A program made the position numbers and the translations under genes. From NCBI GenBank assembly GCA_965371225.1, contig CBDUXP010000054.1, positions 1 to 26,981 of the forward strand: a stretch of DNA of 26,981 bases, written 5' to 3'. This stretch comes from CBDUXP01 sp965371225 [NCBI: uncultured bacterium] (GTDB taxonomy: Bacteria > Abyssobacteria > SURF-5 > CBDUXP01). Shown here one piece after another: positions 7,904 through 15,204 of the stretch; within the stretch, counting starts at the first letter, position 1, and each line of letters opens with the position of its first letter. A model generated the notes under the pieces. The model was given only the letters and a program-made list of their open reading frames with translations, searched no databases and was not told the origin of the DNA.

Positions 7904-8890
7904 ATGGGCGCGACGGGACGACGGGCAGGGTGGTGGCTCGCGGCACTCGGGGTCGCGCTGGTCGCGCTGGCGACCCCGGCGCACGCCGGGTGGATTTGGA
8001 CGCCCGAAAGCGGCCGGTGGGTCAATCCCCGCAGCCAGCCGAAGGAGTCCGCCTCGCTCCAGTTCCAGTACGCCGAGGAGCTGCTCGAGAAGGACGAGTA
8101 CGCCGACGCGATCCGGGAATTCCAGCGCCTGCACACGCACTTCCCCACCTCCGCGTACGGCGACCTGGCCCAGTTCTCGATCGGGCGCGCGCACGAAGCG
8201 GCGGGCGACTGGGACAAGGCCGCCGGGGCGTATCAGAAGACCATCGACGAATACCCCGGTACCCGCCTCTTCGACCGCGTGATCACCAAACAGTACGAGC
8301 TGGGGAATATGTACTACGAGCGCGCGGTGCAACGGGAGGCGCAGCGGCGCCTCCTCCCGAATCTCGGGGAACTGTTCGGCGGGGCGGACGACTTCGACCG
8401 GGCCATCGAGGTGTACCAGCGCGTGGTGGACAATCAGCCGTTCACCGAAGCGGCGGCCGAGGCGCAGTATCGCATCGGCCTCTGCTACGGGAAGCAGGAG
8501 GAGTACGAGCTGGCGGTCGAGGCGTACGAGAAGGTGCTCGATCTCTACCCCGGGTCGCCTTGGGCGGGGGAAGCCGCGTTCGGCTCGGCCGAAGCGCAGT
8601 TCCTCCAGAGCCGGCCCGCCGACTATGACCAGACGGCGGTGGAAGCGTCCATGGAGCGGTTGGAGTACTACCTGCGGAATTATGAGGACGCGGACCGCCG
8701 CGCGGACGTGGAACGCATGTTGCGCGAACTGGACAACAACCGCGCCGAGCACGAATTCCGCATCGCGGAGTGGTATCACCGCAATTTCAAGTTCGCGGCC
8801 GCGCGACTCTACTACGCCCAGGTCGTCAAGGCGCATCCGGACACCGAATGGGCCACCAAGTCCCGCGAGCAACTCGACCGGTTGCCCTAG
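7904..8890 (+). CDS. Secreted TPR protein, BamD-like outer-membrane assembly candidate
   Basis: A 328-residue exported tetratricopeptide-repeat protein. Residues 1-28 form a signal peptide (twin Arg, hydrophobic core, ATPAHA cleavage site), and the mature protein starts GWIWTPESGRWVNP. TPR-like helical pairs follow, for example QYAEELLEKDEYADAIREF, GRAHEAAGDWDKAAGAYQK and YGKQEEYELAVEAYEKVLD. Each ends in a YPG/HFP/HPD turn as in BamD/YbgF-type proteins. BamD is normally a lipoprotein, yet no lipobox Cys is seen here, so it may be a periplasmic relative. ATG at 7904 was chosen because GGGAGG lies just upstream and the signal peptide begins here. The stop TAG overlaps the GTG start of the LptE-like gene, pointing to coupled translation in an envelope operon. 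Confidence 0.85.
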   Translation: MGATGRRAGWWLAALGVALVALATPAHAGWIWTPESGRWVNPRSQPKESASLQFQYAEELLEKDEYADAIREFQRLHTHFPTSAYGDLAQFSIGRAHEAAGDWDKAAGAYQKTIDEYPGTRLFDRVITKQYELGNMYYERAVQREAQRRLLPNLGELFGGADDFDRAIEVYQRVVDNQPFTEAAAEAQYRIGLCYGKQEEYELAVEAYEKVLDLYPGSPWAGEAAFGSAEAQFLQSRPADYDQTAVEASMERLEYYLRNYEDADRRADVERMLRELDNNRAEHEFRIAEWYHRNFKFAAARLYYAQVVKAHPDTEWATKSREQLDRLP

Positions 8891-9402
8891 TGCGGCCCCG
8901 CCGCACGCGCGCCGCCCTCGCCGCTTTGCTGGCCGCGGCGTGTTACACCGTCCCCGGTTCGGACTTGGCCGCGCGGTATGACAGTATCTATGTGCCCGCC
9001 TTGCAGAACGAGACGGTCGAACCCGGATTGCACACGCGCGTGACCAACGCCGTCCGCCGCGAATTGCAGAATAACGGCCAGTTGCGCCTCGTGAACGCCG
9101 AGGCGGACGCGGACCTGATTCTGGACGGCACCCTGACCGCCTACCGGGTCCGGGTTACGTCCTTCGATGACGACGACAATCCCCTGCAGTTCATCGTGGC
9201 CCTCGATGGCGACCTGCGCGTGCGCGAGCGGCGCAGCGGTGACGTGATCTGGAGGAAGCGGATCACCGCGGACGACTTCTACCAGGTGCGCCGGGCCAGG
9301 CGCACGGGCGCGCGCGCGCGGGGGCGCGCCGACGGCTTGGACGAAGCCGCAGAGGAGTTTGCCGAGATCGTCGTCTACGACTTGATCGACAGTGCGTGGT
9401 GA
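8890..9402 (+). CDS. LptE-like LPS-assembly lipoprotein
   Basis: A 170-residue protein best assigned to the LptE family, the outer-membrane lipoprotein that plugs LptD and delivers LPS. The GTG start at 8890 shares its G with the previous TAG stop. The short N-terminus (RPRRTRAALAALLAAAC) is basic, then hydrophobic, with a likely lipidated Cys18, though the lipobox has Ala at -3. The mature part shows the usual fold order: YDSIYVPALQNETVEPGLHT, then VRRELQNNGQLRLVNAEADADLIL and DGTLTAYRV. A longer frame starting upstream inside the TPR gene is rejected because it would bury the signal sequence. Assignment is by pattern, since LptE proteins diverge strongly. Confidence 0.75.
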   Translation: MRPRRTRAALAALLAAACYTVPGSDLAARYDSIYVPALQNETVEPGLHTRVTNAVRRELQNNGQLRLVNAEADADLILDGTLTAYRVRVTSFDDDDNPLQFIVALDGDLRVRERRSGDVIWRKRITADDFYQVRRARRTGARARGRADGLDEAAEEFAEIVVYDLIDSAW

Positions 9403-9403
9403 G

Positions 9404-10408
9404 ATGCGTCCGGCTGACCTGACCCGCTACCTGGAAACCGCCGAGCCGCGGGGCGTGTTCGTGTTGGCGGCGGGGGACGCGGACGCGTACGACCCGCACG
9501 TGGCCGACGCGTGCATTCACGCGCTCGTGGCCCGCGCCCTGCCCCCCGAGGAGCGGACGACCGGGGTGGCCCGCTTCGACGGCGACGAATTCGACCTTGG
9601 TGGGTTCCTGGCCGCGTGCCGGACCCTGCCCATGTTCGCGCCCACCAGCGTGGTGCTCTGTCGCCGCACGGAGCAGCTCAATGCCGAGGCGCAGGCCGCC
9701 CTGACTGACGCGCTGGCCACGTTGCCGGAAACCACCCTGGTGATCCTGGCGGCGGTGAAACTGGACGGGCGGCTGAAGTTTACGAAGGCCCTCAAGAAGA
9801 CCGCCCACTGGATCGAGATTGATGCCCCGCAGGATCCCGTGGCGCTCGCCGCGTGGGCCGCTCGCCGGTTCGCCGAGTTGGGCAAGACCATCGATGACCG
9901 GCTCGCCCTGGCGCTGGCGGAGAAGGCGGCGCATCTCACCGGGCTCGCGCAGCAGGTGGAACAGATCGCGCTCTACGCGGGCGACGCGCCCGAAATTCCG
10001 CGCGCAGCAGTCGAGGCCTTATGGCGCGCGGCGCCGACCGACAACATCTTCGGGATCACCGATGCCCTGGGCGCCCGGGATGCCGCCGCCGCCCTGGACG
10101 CGGTGGCCGAAGCGGAACGCGCCGGGACCCATTACCTGCAGGTGCTGGCGCTGGTCGAAAGCGCCCTGCGCCGGCTGGTGGGCGTGCGCCGGGGGATGGA
10201 CGCCGGGCTCAGCAACGACGCCATCGCCAAGCAGTTGGGGGTGAAGCCCGGCGCGGTGTACTACCAGCGGCGCCGGGCGGAAGGCTGGAGGGCCGACGCG
10301 CTCCAGCAGCTCCACCGGGACGTGCTGGAACTGGAGTACAAAATAAAAAGCGGAGGCGGGGATCCCCGCCTCCGGCTCGAAGCGTTTCTGGTCGACGCCT
10401 GCCGCTAG
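9404..10408 (+). CDS. holA: DNA polymerase III delta subunit
   Basis: HolA is the clamp-loader subunit that opens the beta sliding clamp. The 334-residue protein has the family order. An N-terminal AAA+-like domain without Walker motifs includes FDGDEFDLGGFLAACRTLPMF and VVLCRRTEQL. The small helical lid follows (ALALAEKAAHLTGLAQQVEQIALYAG), then the collar domain with NIFGITDALGARD, LQVLALVESALRRLV and the end LELEYKIKSGGGDPRLRLEAFLVDACR. ATG at 9404 is one base after the LptE-like stop; a GTG at 9392 is the alternative. Its last codons contain the rpsT terminator on the opposite strand, and its TAG stop overlaps the rpsT stop in CTAG (10405-10408). Confidence 0.92.
   Translation: MRPADLTRYLETAEPRGVFVLAAGDADAYDPHVADACIHALVARALPPEERTTGVARFDGDEFDLGGFLAACRTLPMFAPTSVVLCRRTEQLNAEAQAALTDALATLPETTLVILAAVKLDGRLKFTKALKKTAHWIEIDAPQDPVALAAWAARRFAELGKTIDDRLALALAEKAAHLTGLAQQVEQIALYAGDAPEIPRAAVEALWRAAPTDNIFGITDALGARDAAAALDAVAEAERAGTHYLQVLALVESALRRLVGVRRGMDAGLSNDAIAKQLGVKPGAVYYQRRRAEGWRADALQQLHRDVLELEYKIKSGGGDPRLRLEAFLVDACR
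10341..10374 (-). terminator. Intrinsic terminator of rpsT, embedded in holA
   Basis: Bases 10351-10374 form a perfect 24-nt palindrome (CGGAGGCGGGGA and its complement). Read on the minus strand it is followed by CTTTTTATTTTG, a T-rich tract. A strong GC stem plus T-run about 30 bases after the rpsT stop is a classical Rho-independent terminator. On the plus strand the same bases encode the Lys-Ser-Gly-Gly-Gly-Asp-Pro-Arg stretch of HolA, and there the tract precedes the stem (AAAATAAAAAG), so it should act mainly on rpsT. Confidence 0.85.
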
Positions 10409-10668
10409 GCGAGCGCCGCGACTTGGCGCATCACGGTGGATTTCTTGCGCGCGGCCGAGTTCTGCTTGATCACCCCGCGCTTGCACGCGCGGTCGATGGC
10501 CGAGACGGCCACGCGGACCGCGGCCTCGGCCGCGGCCCGGTCCCCGGCGGCGCAGGCGGTCGCCACCTTCTTCGCGTTGGTTTTCATGTCCGTGCGGATG
10601 CCTTTATTGCGCACCCGGCGCTTCTCAGCTTGCCGCAGGCGTTTTTCCGCTGACTTGTGATGGGGCAT
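10405..10668 (-). CDS. rpsT: 30S ribosomal protein S20
   Basis: S20 binds 16S rRNA in the body of the small subunit. The 87-residue product begins MPHHKSAEKRLRQAEKRRVR and has the usual basic helical layout, with NKGIRTDMKTNAKK and, near the end, AIDRACKRGVIKQNSAARKKS. The ATG at 10668 matches the family start; an upstream in-frame start would add about 15 unrelated residues. Its own promoter (10713-10741) and terminator (10351-10374) make it a self-contained unit convergent with holA. Confidence 0.97.
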   Translation of the reverse strand: MPHHKSAEKRLRQAEKRRVRNKGIRTDMKTNAKKVATACAAGDRAAAEAAVRVAVSAIDRACKRGVIKQNSAARKKSTVMRQVAALA

Positions 10669-10712
10669 GCTGCCGGTGATCCTGACGCGTCGCCTTCCCG
10701 GCGAACCGCGCA

Positions 10713-10741
10713 AGTATAGGGGCCGTACTGCGGCGTGTCAA
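10713..10741 (-). promoter_or_regulatory. Near-consensus sigma-70 promoter of rpsT
   Basis: On the minus strand, TTGACA (10741-10736) is separated by exactly 17 bp from TATACT (10718-10713). The -35 is perfect and the -10 matches five of six. The predicted start near 10706 gives a leader of about 38 nt. Strength and position suit a ribosomal protein gene. Confidence 0.8.
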
Positions 10742-10768
10742 CGGCCCCGGCCCGGCGGCCGCAGGCCC

Positions 10769-11785
10769 TTAGACGGAGCGGCTGTACTTCACCTCCACCG
10801 CATCGGCCGCCCGGTACGCCTCGGGCAGCAGGTCGCTAATCCTGCGCATGGTGAGTAACGCGACTTCGTCAAACACGCGCTCATAGCGCGTCGCTTCCGG
10901 ACTGAACGGCACCATGGCGCCCGTGACGATCTCGTCCCGCAATTGGCGTACGCGCGCCAGCCCGACCGGATCCTCCCGCTGCTCCCATTTCGCCTCCACG
11001 TGGGCCAGGGCCTCGTCCCACCGCAGCGGGGCGCCGAACCGGCAGTGAATCTCGGGCCCCTTCCAGAAAAAGTACTTGATGAAATCGAATGCGCCGTTCC
11101 GTTGCCCGAGCACTTTCTCCGTGCCCCACACCGCCGTGGGCACGATCGTGCCGCGCAGCATGAGCGGCAGTTGCATGATCCCCGTCTTGGTGGGTTGCAT
11201 GCGCCCGGTCTTGCTCCGGGTGCCTTCCGGATAGCCGAGCACAATGCGGCCGCGCTTCAGCATCGCCTCCGTATCCACCGCGGTCTGCGCCATGGCGTGC
11301 GCCTTCCGCCGGTTCACCGCGTGGTCCAGATCCGCGCCGTGGGCCTCCATGAACGCCACAAAGTCCGCCTCGTTTGGCGCGCGCCCATGCTGCTCCTGGT
11401 ACCACCGGGCGAACGTGATCTTGATGTTCGTGATGGGGATGCAGTTCTGCCACCGCAGGACCTCCCGAGCGAGGGGCCAACTGTAGTACTTCTCCTTCGT
11501 GATCGCCGTGGGGCGGTGCGGGTAGTCCTGCATGAGGAAGTAGTAGATGAGAAAGTGGTCGGCCCACGAGAGGTGATTCGAGAACACGAACGTGCGTTCC
11601 CCGGCGTTCGCCGGGCGATACACGTTGGCGGTATCCGTGACCCTGAACTGGATGCGGGTGAGATCGATCAGGGGCCGCACGATCCAGTACGCGAGCACGT
11701 CCCACCCGTGCTCCGAGTAGTACCGCATGTGCTCTTCCGGATAGAGCGCGATATCCGGACTCCGCTCGTTTGCGTGTTCCACCAC
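10769..11785 (-). CDS. PlsC-type 1-acylglycerol-3-phosphate acyltransferase family protein
   Basis: A 338-residue glycerolipid acyltransferase-like protein. The catalytic NHx4D motif is N70-H71-LSWA-D76, and the substrate-binding PEGTRS motif is at 186-191 (GYPEGTRSKTG). The segment between them is about 115 residues, longer than in small PlsC enzymes, and includes YYSWPLAREVLRWQNCIPI and a helical insert (EADFVAFMEAHGADLDHAVN). The C-terminal 100 residues extend beyond the usual catalytic core. No clear transmembrane helix is seen, so membrane association is probably peripheral. The start is GTG-GTG (11785 or 11782) behind a strong GGGAGGTGA. Role is phospholipid or other acyl-ester synthesis; the acyl donor and acceptor are unknown. 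It may be transcribed from 11847-11855. Confidence 0.85.
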   Translation of the reverse strand: MVEHANERSPDIALYPEEHMRYYSEHGWDVLAYWIVRPLIDLTRIQFRVTDTANVYRPANAGERTFVFSNHLSWADHFLIYYFLMQDYPHRPTAITKEKYYSWPLAREVLRWQNCIPITNIKITFARWYQEQHGRAPNEADFVAFMEAHGADLDHAVNRRKAHAMAQTAVDTEAMLKRGRIVLGYPEGTRSKTGRMQPTKTGIMQLPLMLRGTIVPTAVWGTEKVLGQRNGAFDFIKYFFWKGPEIHCRFGAPLRWDEALAHVEAKWEQREDPVGLARVRQLRDEIVTGAMVPFSPEATRYERVFDEVALLTMRRISDLLPEAYRAADAVEVKYSRSV

Positions 11786-11846
11786 TCACCTCCCCCGGCG
11801 GAGGCCTGGCCTGCAACCGTCCGCCGCACCCCTCACGATCCGCAAA

Positions 11847-11855
11847 ATCATACCA
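11847..11855 (-). promoter_or_regulatory. Extended -10 promoter candidate upstream of the acyltransferase gene
   Basis: On the minus strand TGGTATGAT fits the extended -10 form TGnTATAAT with one mismatch. It lies about 60 bases before the GTG start. No good -35 is seen, as is common for extended -10 promoters. A related TGATATGAC occurs at the equivalent place in the second repeat copy (near 12329-12337). Confidence 0.45.
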
Positions 11856-11889
11856 AACGTCCCGGGCAGGGTGCGGCGTCCGCCGGCGT

Positions 11890-11952
11890 CTACGGGCGTT
11901 CCACCATCACCGCGACCGCTTCCCCGCCACCGATGCACAGGCTCGCCACCCA
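11890..11952 (-). pseudogene. Remnant of a thiolase C-terminus (duplicate of the intact thiolase tail)
   Basis: Read on the minus strand, these bases encode WVASLCIGGGEAVAVMVERP followed by TAG. The intact thiolase (12362-13540) ends GVASLCIGGGEAVAVMVERW and stop. The DNA of the two tails matches at about 55 of 60 positions. No thiolase sequence continues upstream of the remnant; the next gene on this strand is the small Cys-rich ORF. It is therefore a truncated 3' fragment, not a functional gene. Confidence 0.8.
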
Positions 11953-12361
11953 ACGACTCATCCACTTGTGTCTGTTCCCTATACATCAACCTAAATCTTC
12001 AAGACACTCCTCATAACATTCGTCCTCACAATTCTTAATAGAACCCGCACACTCATCAACGCACGCGTCAACACATTTCTCAATACGCTTTGCGGATGGC
12101 TGACAACCAAAATACCCTGCACAGAGCACACAGACAAAAATCGCACACCTTCGTATCATCCGGCCAGGCCGATGGAACTTATGTAGCCGCATGACTGCTG
12201 GGTGTACCCCTTTGCACTTTCTCACGACCATCACTTCAACGTACTTCCTGCTCACATCCAATGGCCACTGCTCTGGTGGAAGTCACTCTGCGGGGAACCG
12301 CTTGTCCCCCCGTACGAGCGCACCGGTCATATCAAATCGCGTGGTGCGGGCGTGCCGGGCG
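11953..12361 (-). other. Lower-GC insert between duplicated thiolase 3' ends
   Basis: About 400 bases clearly poorer in GC than the flanks and rich in A/T-ending codons. The insert carries one small coding frame (11986-12159). Its flanks are related: roughly 11838-11952 resembles 12317-12424, covering the thiolase tail, the sequence after its stop and a TATGA(T/C) promoter-like site. No transposase or terminal inverted repeats are seen. This looks like a foreign segment captured beside a duplicated thiolase tail. Confidence 0.6.
11986..12159 (-). CDS. Small Cys-rich exported protein, probable lipoprotein
   Basis: A 57-residue product starting MIRRCAIFVCVLCAGYFGC: basic N-terminus, hydrophobic core and a Cys19 that could be lipidated, although the YFGC lipobox is poor. 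The mature part has the regular pattern C-x3-C-x3-C-x6-C-x3-C-x3-C (CVDACVDEC then CEDECYEEC) and is acidic. Two such helices could pack as a disulfide-linked hairpin, as in twin-CX3C/CHCH-style folds, or bind a metal. Codon use is AT-rich, unlike all neighbours. ATG at 12159 was chosen because it puts the signal sequence first; in-frame starts further upstream (12192, 12231, TTG 12261) would bury it. No good ribosome binding site is visible. Family not recognised. Confidence 0.55.
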   Translation of the reverse strand: MIRRCAIFVCVLCAGYFGCQPSAKRIEKCVDACVDECAGSIKNCEDECYEECLEDLG

Positions 12362-13540
12362 CTACCAGCGTTCCACCATCACCGCCACCGCTTCGCCGCC
12401 TCCGATGCACAGGCTCGCCACGCCCCGCCGCGCCTCGCGCCGGGCCATGGCGTGCAGCAGCGTGGTGAGGATGCGCGCACCGCTCGCGCCGATGGGATGG
12501 CCGAGCGCGACCGCCCCGCCGTGGACGTTCATCCGTTCCGGCGGCAGGTGGCAGAGCTTCGCGCACGCCAGCGCCACCACTGCGAACGCCTCATTGATCT
12601 CATACAGCTCCACCTCCGCCGGTCCGTAGCCGCTTTGGTCGTGCAGCTTGCGCACCGCCTCCGCCGGGGCGATGGTGAACCACTCCGGCGCCACCCCCGC
12701 CGAGGTTTGGCCCAGGAGCGTCGCCATGGGGGTGACGCCTAACGCTTCCGCTTTCTTCCGCGACATGACCACCACGGCCGACGCGCCGTCGTTGATCGAG
12801 GACGCGTTCGCCGCGGTCACCGTCCCGTCCGGCTTGAACGCCGGTTTCAGCGTTGGAATCTTCTCGGGCTTGCCGCGCCCGGGTTCCTCGTCCGTGTCCA
12901 CCACTACAGGCTCGCCCTTGCGCTGCGGGATGCTGACCGGCACGATCTCATCGGCGAACGCGCCGTCCGCCTGCGCCGCCGTGGCGCGGCGGTAGCTCTC
13001 CACGGCGAACGCGTCCTGCGCCTCGCGGTTGAACCCGTACTCGTCCGCGCACAACTCTGCGGCGGTCCCCATATGAAAATCGTTGTATGCGTCCCACAGG
13101 CCGTCGTGCACCAAGCTGTCCACCAGCTCCCCGTGTCCCAGGCGGTAGCCCGCGCGCGCCTTCGGCAGCAGATACGGCGCGTTGCTCATGCTCTCCTGCC
13201 CACCGGCCACGATCACGTCCGCCTCCCCGCAGCGGATGCTGTTCGCCGCCAGCATCACCGCCTTCAGGCTGGAGCCGCAGACCTTGTTCACGGTGAGCGC
13301 GCCCACCCGGTCCGGCAAGCCCGCGCCGCGCGCCGCCTGCCGCGCCGGCGCCTGGCCCACCCCCGCCGCCAGCACGTTGCCCATGATGACTTCATCCACC
13401 TCGGCGGCGGCCACGTGCGCGCGCTCGAGCGCGCCGCGGATGGCGATGCTGCCCAGTTGGGGCGCGGTGAGGGCGCTCAGGCTGCCTTGAAAACTGCCCA
13501 CCGGCGTGCGCACGGCACTCGCAATCACCACGTCTCGCAT
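12362..13540 (-). CDS. Acetyl-CoA acetyltransferase (type II thiolase)
   Basis: A 392-residue thiolase that condenses two acetyl-CoA or cleaves 3-ketoacyl-CoA. The classic catalytic residues fall at the same numbers as in the Zoogloea biosynthetic enzyme: nucleophile C88 in NKVCGSSLKAV, H348 in ALGHPIGASGARI and C378 in SLCIGGGEAVAV. The NEAFA motif and GGQESMS are also present. The ATG at 13540 follows GAGGAG, and the promoter at 13569-13597 supports it; the frame extends further upstream without homology. It is one of a divergent pair with the membrane protein at 13639. It could serve beta-oxidation with the ETF genes in this window or ketone/PHB metabolism. Its 3' end is duplicated at 11890-11952. 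Confidence 0.95.
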   Translation of the reverse strand: MRDVVIASAVRTPVGSFQGSLSALTAPQLGSIAIRGALERAHVAAAEVDEVIMGNVLAAGVGQAPARQAARGAGLPDRVGALTVNKVCGSSLKAVMLAANSIRCGEADVIVAGGQESMSNAPYLLPKARAGYRLGHGELVDSLVHDGLWDAYNDFHMGTAAELCADEYGFNREAQDAFAVESYRRATAAQADGAFADEIVPVSIPQRKGEPVVVDTDEEPGRGKPEKIPTLKPAFKPDGTVTAANASSINDGASAVVVMSRKKAEALGVTPMATLLGQTSAGVAPEWFTIAPAEAVRKLHDQSGYGPAEVELYEINEAFAVVALACAKLCHLPPERMNVHGGAVALGHPIGASGARILTTLLHAMARREARRGVASLCIGGGEAVAVMVERW

Positions 13541-13568
13541 CGTTGCTACTCCTCGCGTTGGGGACGCC

Positions 13569-13597
13569 AGTACACCAGAGCCCGGCGCAGCGGTCAA
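13569..13597 (-). promoter_or_regulatory. Sigma-70 promoter of the thiolase gene
   Basis: On the minus strand TTGACC (13597-13592) and TGTACT (13574-13569) are spaced by 17 bp. The predicted start near 13562 leaves a 5' leader of about 22 nt containing the GAGGAG ribosome binding site. Confidence 0.55.
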
Positions 13598-13638
13598 CCG
13601 CGTGAATCCGCGGCCGCCGACCGGCGTATTATGAAGGT

Positions 13639-15120
13639 ATGGATGCGGCATCCGGAACAGACCTGACGATCCTCTGGGCGGCGCTGGGCATCATCGTCGG
13701 TACGGGGCTGGCCGGGGCAGGCGTCTGGTGGTTCCGCCGGCAGCGCCGGCGCCGGGTGGCGCATCTTCTGTTTACGCCGCTGCCGTGCTCGTTCCATCCG
13801 GCCACCTTCGACACCCCCAAATCCTTGTTCGACGTGGCGTGGGACGTGGGCATTTCGGAACCGAGCCTCAGCCTGCTGCACGAACTGAAGCTGCTGCCTC
13901 CCGGGGGCCGGCTCGACTACGACAATCTGAATCGCACGCTGGGCTACTACGTGCAGCAACTGGGCGGCTACCAGAATTTCGTCTACCGCTGCCAGGCGCT
14001 GCTGCGCGAGGCGCCCGCGTCACCGGCACCGCAGGGAGCCGACTTCGAAAAGTTGGATGGCACGCTGACGAAGTACATCGGCGCGGAGGAGCAGTTTCTC
14101 GAACGGTACGTGGGCAACCCGACCGGGCTGCTGCAGAACCGGATGGTGGCGTACCTCTACGACGGCGCGAAGACCGCGCACGCGCGCAAGTTCGGGCTCG
14201 CGCTGGCGTTCGACTACCAGTCGTTCCAATTGCTGAATCGGTGCACGGCGCGCGACATCGCCGCCACCACGGAATTGCTCACCTACACCGGCACGAAAGC
14301 GCACGACAAGGGGATGCGCGGCGCGCAGATCAAGGTGATAGCCAGCGGCACCGGGGTCGCGCTGCTGGAGACCACCAAGGCCACGGCCGGGACGGCGGCG
14401 GCAGGCGCGGCCGAAGCGGGCGCGGCGGCTACGGAAGTGGTCACGGGCTTCGGCGCGACGGCGTCCGCCGAGGTGGCAGCCGAAGCGGGGGCCCTGGCCG
14501 CGGCGGAACTGGGCGGCGCCCTCACCATCGGGCACATTGCCGCGCAGTTCGTGCCGGTGGTGCAGGCGGTGGTGCTCGCGTACGGCGGCGTGCAGTTGGG
14601 CCGCATCGTGTGGAAGAAGAGCCTCAAGGCGAACACGTGGCTGCGCGAACGGAAGCTGCGCGGCCTGCAAGAGAAACTCACCGAGCGGTTGGACGCGCTC
14701 TACGCGCGGTACGAGACTCTGCGGGATACGCATACGGCGAACATCGCGCCATTTGCGCCGGCCCACGAGCTGCTCGCGCTCTGCGAGTTCGAGGAGCAGC
14801 GATTGCGCGCGCTGACCGAAGACGAGGGCGGACGCACCGGCGGCGGGGACCTGGGACTCTTGCGCGCCCACCTGTGCGCCCACGCGGTTGACGTGAGCCG
14901 CGGGCTGGCCAAGGGGCTGGGCGCGCACCTGAAGGCGCTCATCAAGGAGACCGACGCGCGACTCGCGAAGGGCGAGAAGGCGGAAGCGGCGCTGCACCTG
15001 TTACTGAATAACGATCTGGTGTTCCCGCCCGAGGTGCTCGACGAGTTGCACACGCGGGAGATCGCCACGCTCGCGGGGGACGTTACCGCCGAGGTGCAGC
15101 GCCTGGAAAGCCAGGGCTGA
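13639..15120 (+). CDS. Membrane-anchored protein of unknown function with Ala/Gly-rich hydrophobic core
   Basis: A 493-residue protein I do not recognise. Residues about 10-32 form one transmembrane helix (TILWAALGIIVGTGLAGAG) followed by a strongly basic stop-transfer (FRRQRRRR), so most of the protein should be cytoplasmic. Residues about 45-225 are mixed alpha with several Tyr/Phe-rich helices. Residues about 228-325 are extraordinarily rich in Ala, Gly, Thr and Val, and could be a membrane-inserting or glycine-zipper segment. The final 165 residues look helical and charged. TATTAT at 13627-13632 would place transcription start on or next to the ATG, and only AAGG at very short spacing is present, so it may be leaderless. 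The receptor kinase gene starts 84 bp downstream on the same strand. Confidence 0.8.
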   Translation: MDAASGTDLTILWAALGIIVGTGLAGAGVWWFRRQRRRRVAHLLFTPLPCSFHPATFDTPKSLFDVAWDVGISEPSLSLLHELKLLPPGGRLDYDNLNRTLGYYVQQLGGYQNFVYRCQALLREAPASPAPQGADFEKLDGTLTKYIGAEEQFLERYVGNPTGLLQNRMVAYLYDGAKTAHARKFGLALAFDYQSFQLLNRCTARDIAATTELLTYTGTKAHDKGMRGAQIKVIASGTGVALLETTKATAGTAAAGAAEAGAAATEVVTGFGATASAEVAAEAGALAAAELGGALTIGHIAAQFVPVVQAVVLAYGGVQLGRIVWKKSLKANTWLRERKLRGLQEKLTERLDALYARYETLRDTHTANIAPFAPAHELLALCEFEEQRLRALTEDEGGRTGGGDLGLLRAHLCAHAVDVSRGLAKGLGAHLKALIKETDARLAKGEKAEAALHLLLNNDLVFPPEVLDELHTREIATLAGDVTAEVQRLESQG

Positions 15121-15204
15121 CCCGGGGGCGCGTCGCGAAGAGCGGTGCGCGTTGACCGCGTACCGCCAGGTGGCGCCGGAGGGTACACTAGGCCCGGCAG
15201 GAGA

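Noticed and set aside
11786-11989. 67-codon minus-strand ORF across the thiolase tail remnant
   Set aside because: It reads the remnant in a different frame; the homologous frame is the one ending VMVERP-stop.
12191-12742. Plus-strand frame running from the insert into the thiolase gene
   Set aside because: Antisense to the thiolase and to the Cys-rich ORF, His/Arg-rich, no start signal.
15152-15189. TTGACC and TACACT as a promoter for the receptor gene
   Set aside because: The two boxes are 26 bp apart, far outside the 15-19 bp range.
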